From positions 1 to 40,297 of the forward strand of contig JAFAFU010000040.1 of assembly GCA_023423335.1 (NCBI GenBank): a DNA stretch of 40,297 bases. The letters are read 5' to 3'. The translations under genes were made by a program, and so were the position numbers. This DNA is from Bacillota bacterium. GTDB lineage: Bacteria > Bacillota > Clostridia > Lachnospirales > Lachnospiraceae. Position 1 is the stretch's first letter. Every line of letters starts with the position of its first letter. Below, in pieces: positions 40,029 through 40,297 of this stretch. The notes under the pieces were generated by a model. The model saw nothing but the letters and a program-made list of their open reading frames with translations. It was not told the origin of the DNA and did no database searches.

Positions 40029-40297
40029 ATGAAAAGAACAGTTTTAGCCATCGCCCTGATGCTGGGCGCAGTCTGTGCCAACGCACAGGAAACAACCTCA
40101 ACGGGAGACCTCTATCAGGGTCTTACCCGCAAAATTGCCTTCGAGCGGATGATACCGCCTCACGGCTTGGAAATCACCTACGACAAGACGGTACACATCA
40201 TCTTCCCCTCTGCCGTGCGCTATGTCGATTTGGGTTCGCCCAATCTCATTGCGGGAAAGGCGGACGGGGCAGAAAACGTTATCCGTGTGAAAGCGAC
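40029..40297 (+). CDS. traN: Conjugative transfer protein TraN (DUF4138), partial at right edge
   Basis: The first 89 codons are present. They encode a signal peptide (MKRTVLAIALMLGAVCANA), then ITYDKTVHIIFPSAVRYVDLG, which is the conserved start of DUF4138/TraN, a VirB9-like outer-membrane complex component. The rest of the gene is beyond the window. Confidence 0.9.
   Translation, partial: MKRTVLAIALMLGAVCANAQETTSTGDLYQGLTRKIAFERMIPPHGLEITYDKTVHIIFPSAVRYVDLGSPNLIAGKADGAENVIRVKA

Noticed and set aside
1..40297. CRISPR arrays, tRNA or rRNA genes
   Set aside because: No regularly spaced repeats and no tRNA- or rRNA-like segments were noticed on reading both strands.

Overview
The window is most of a conjugative transposon (ICE) of the CTnDOT-like class of Bacteroidales, with a low-GC cargo island in its middle. 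The evidence for Bacteroidales is the tyrosine integrases with a degenerate first arginine site, the mobA/mobB/mobC module with a YWFCY-type coupling protein, the tra order traA...traE-F-G-I-J-K-L-M-N, promoters with TAnnTTTG -7 boxes, and start codons without clear Shine-Dalgarno sites. A group II intron reverse-transcriptase fragment lies at the left edge. The base composition would suit an oral Bacteroidales such as Porphyromonas, but the genus cannot be fixed from this window.

Layout. 1-125: 3'-directed piece of a group II intron RT (minus). 415-3249: two tandem tyrosine recombinases and a RhuM-like gene. 3299-4796: four small excisionase-type HTH genes in divergent pairs. 4876-14476 (minus): a giant methylase/helicase, a DUF1896 protein, topoisomerase III and a DUF4099/DUF3945 protein, the usual CTn DNA-processing block. 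14758-23379 (plus, AT-rich at first): cargo. 23429-24029: frameshifted RteC-like gene. 24092-28257 (minus): zinc-finger membrane protein, mobC (coupling ATPase), mobB (relaxase), mobA. 28258-29112: noncoding oriT/leader region rich in hairpins. 29113-40297 (plus): traA and associated genes, then traE, F, G, I, J, K, L, M and the start of traN.

The cargo is the most interesting part. It is an apparent RiPP (ribosomally made, modified peptide) system. It holds a 58-residue precursor, too short for routine ORF calling, with a Bacteroidales double-glycine leader and a Cys-Asn-Cys-Gly-Cys tail. Behind it come a radical SAM/SPASM maturase, an outer-membrane beta-barrel protein, a C39-peptidase ABC exporter and a very short membrane-fusion-type protein. 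Immediately upstream lies an alpha-oxoamine synthase whose reading frame, once one extra base is removed, runs without a stop into a TetR regulator. This suggests a synthase-regulator fusion or a recently broken gene next to the peptide operon. No antibiotic-resistance gene and no tetQ/rteA/rteB were seen.

Two sequence families tie the element together. A GCCACAAGTACGCAGT motif occurs four times, each copy 35-36 nt upstream of a TAnnTTTG box, before a regulator gene, the DUF3945 operon, traA and (inside a CDS) traE. A leader close to CACTAAAATCCAAAGTAAA directly precedes the ATG of several transfer genes. Both look like element-wide control signals. All calls are from reading the sequence; no database search was run.
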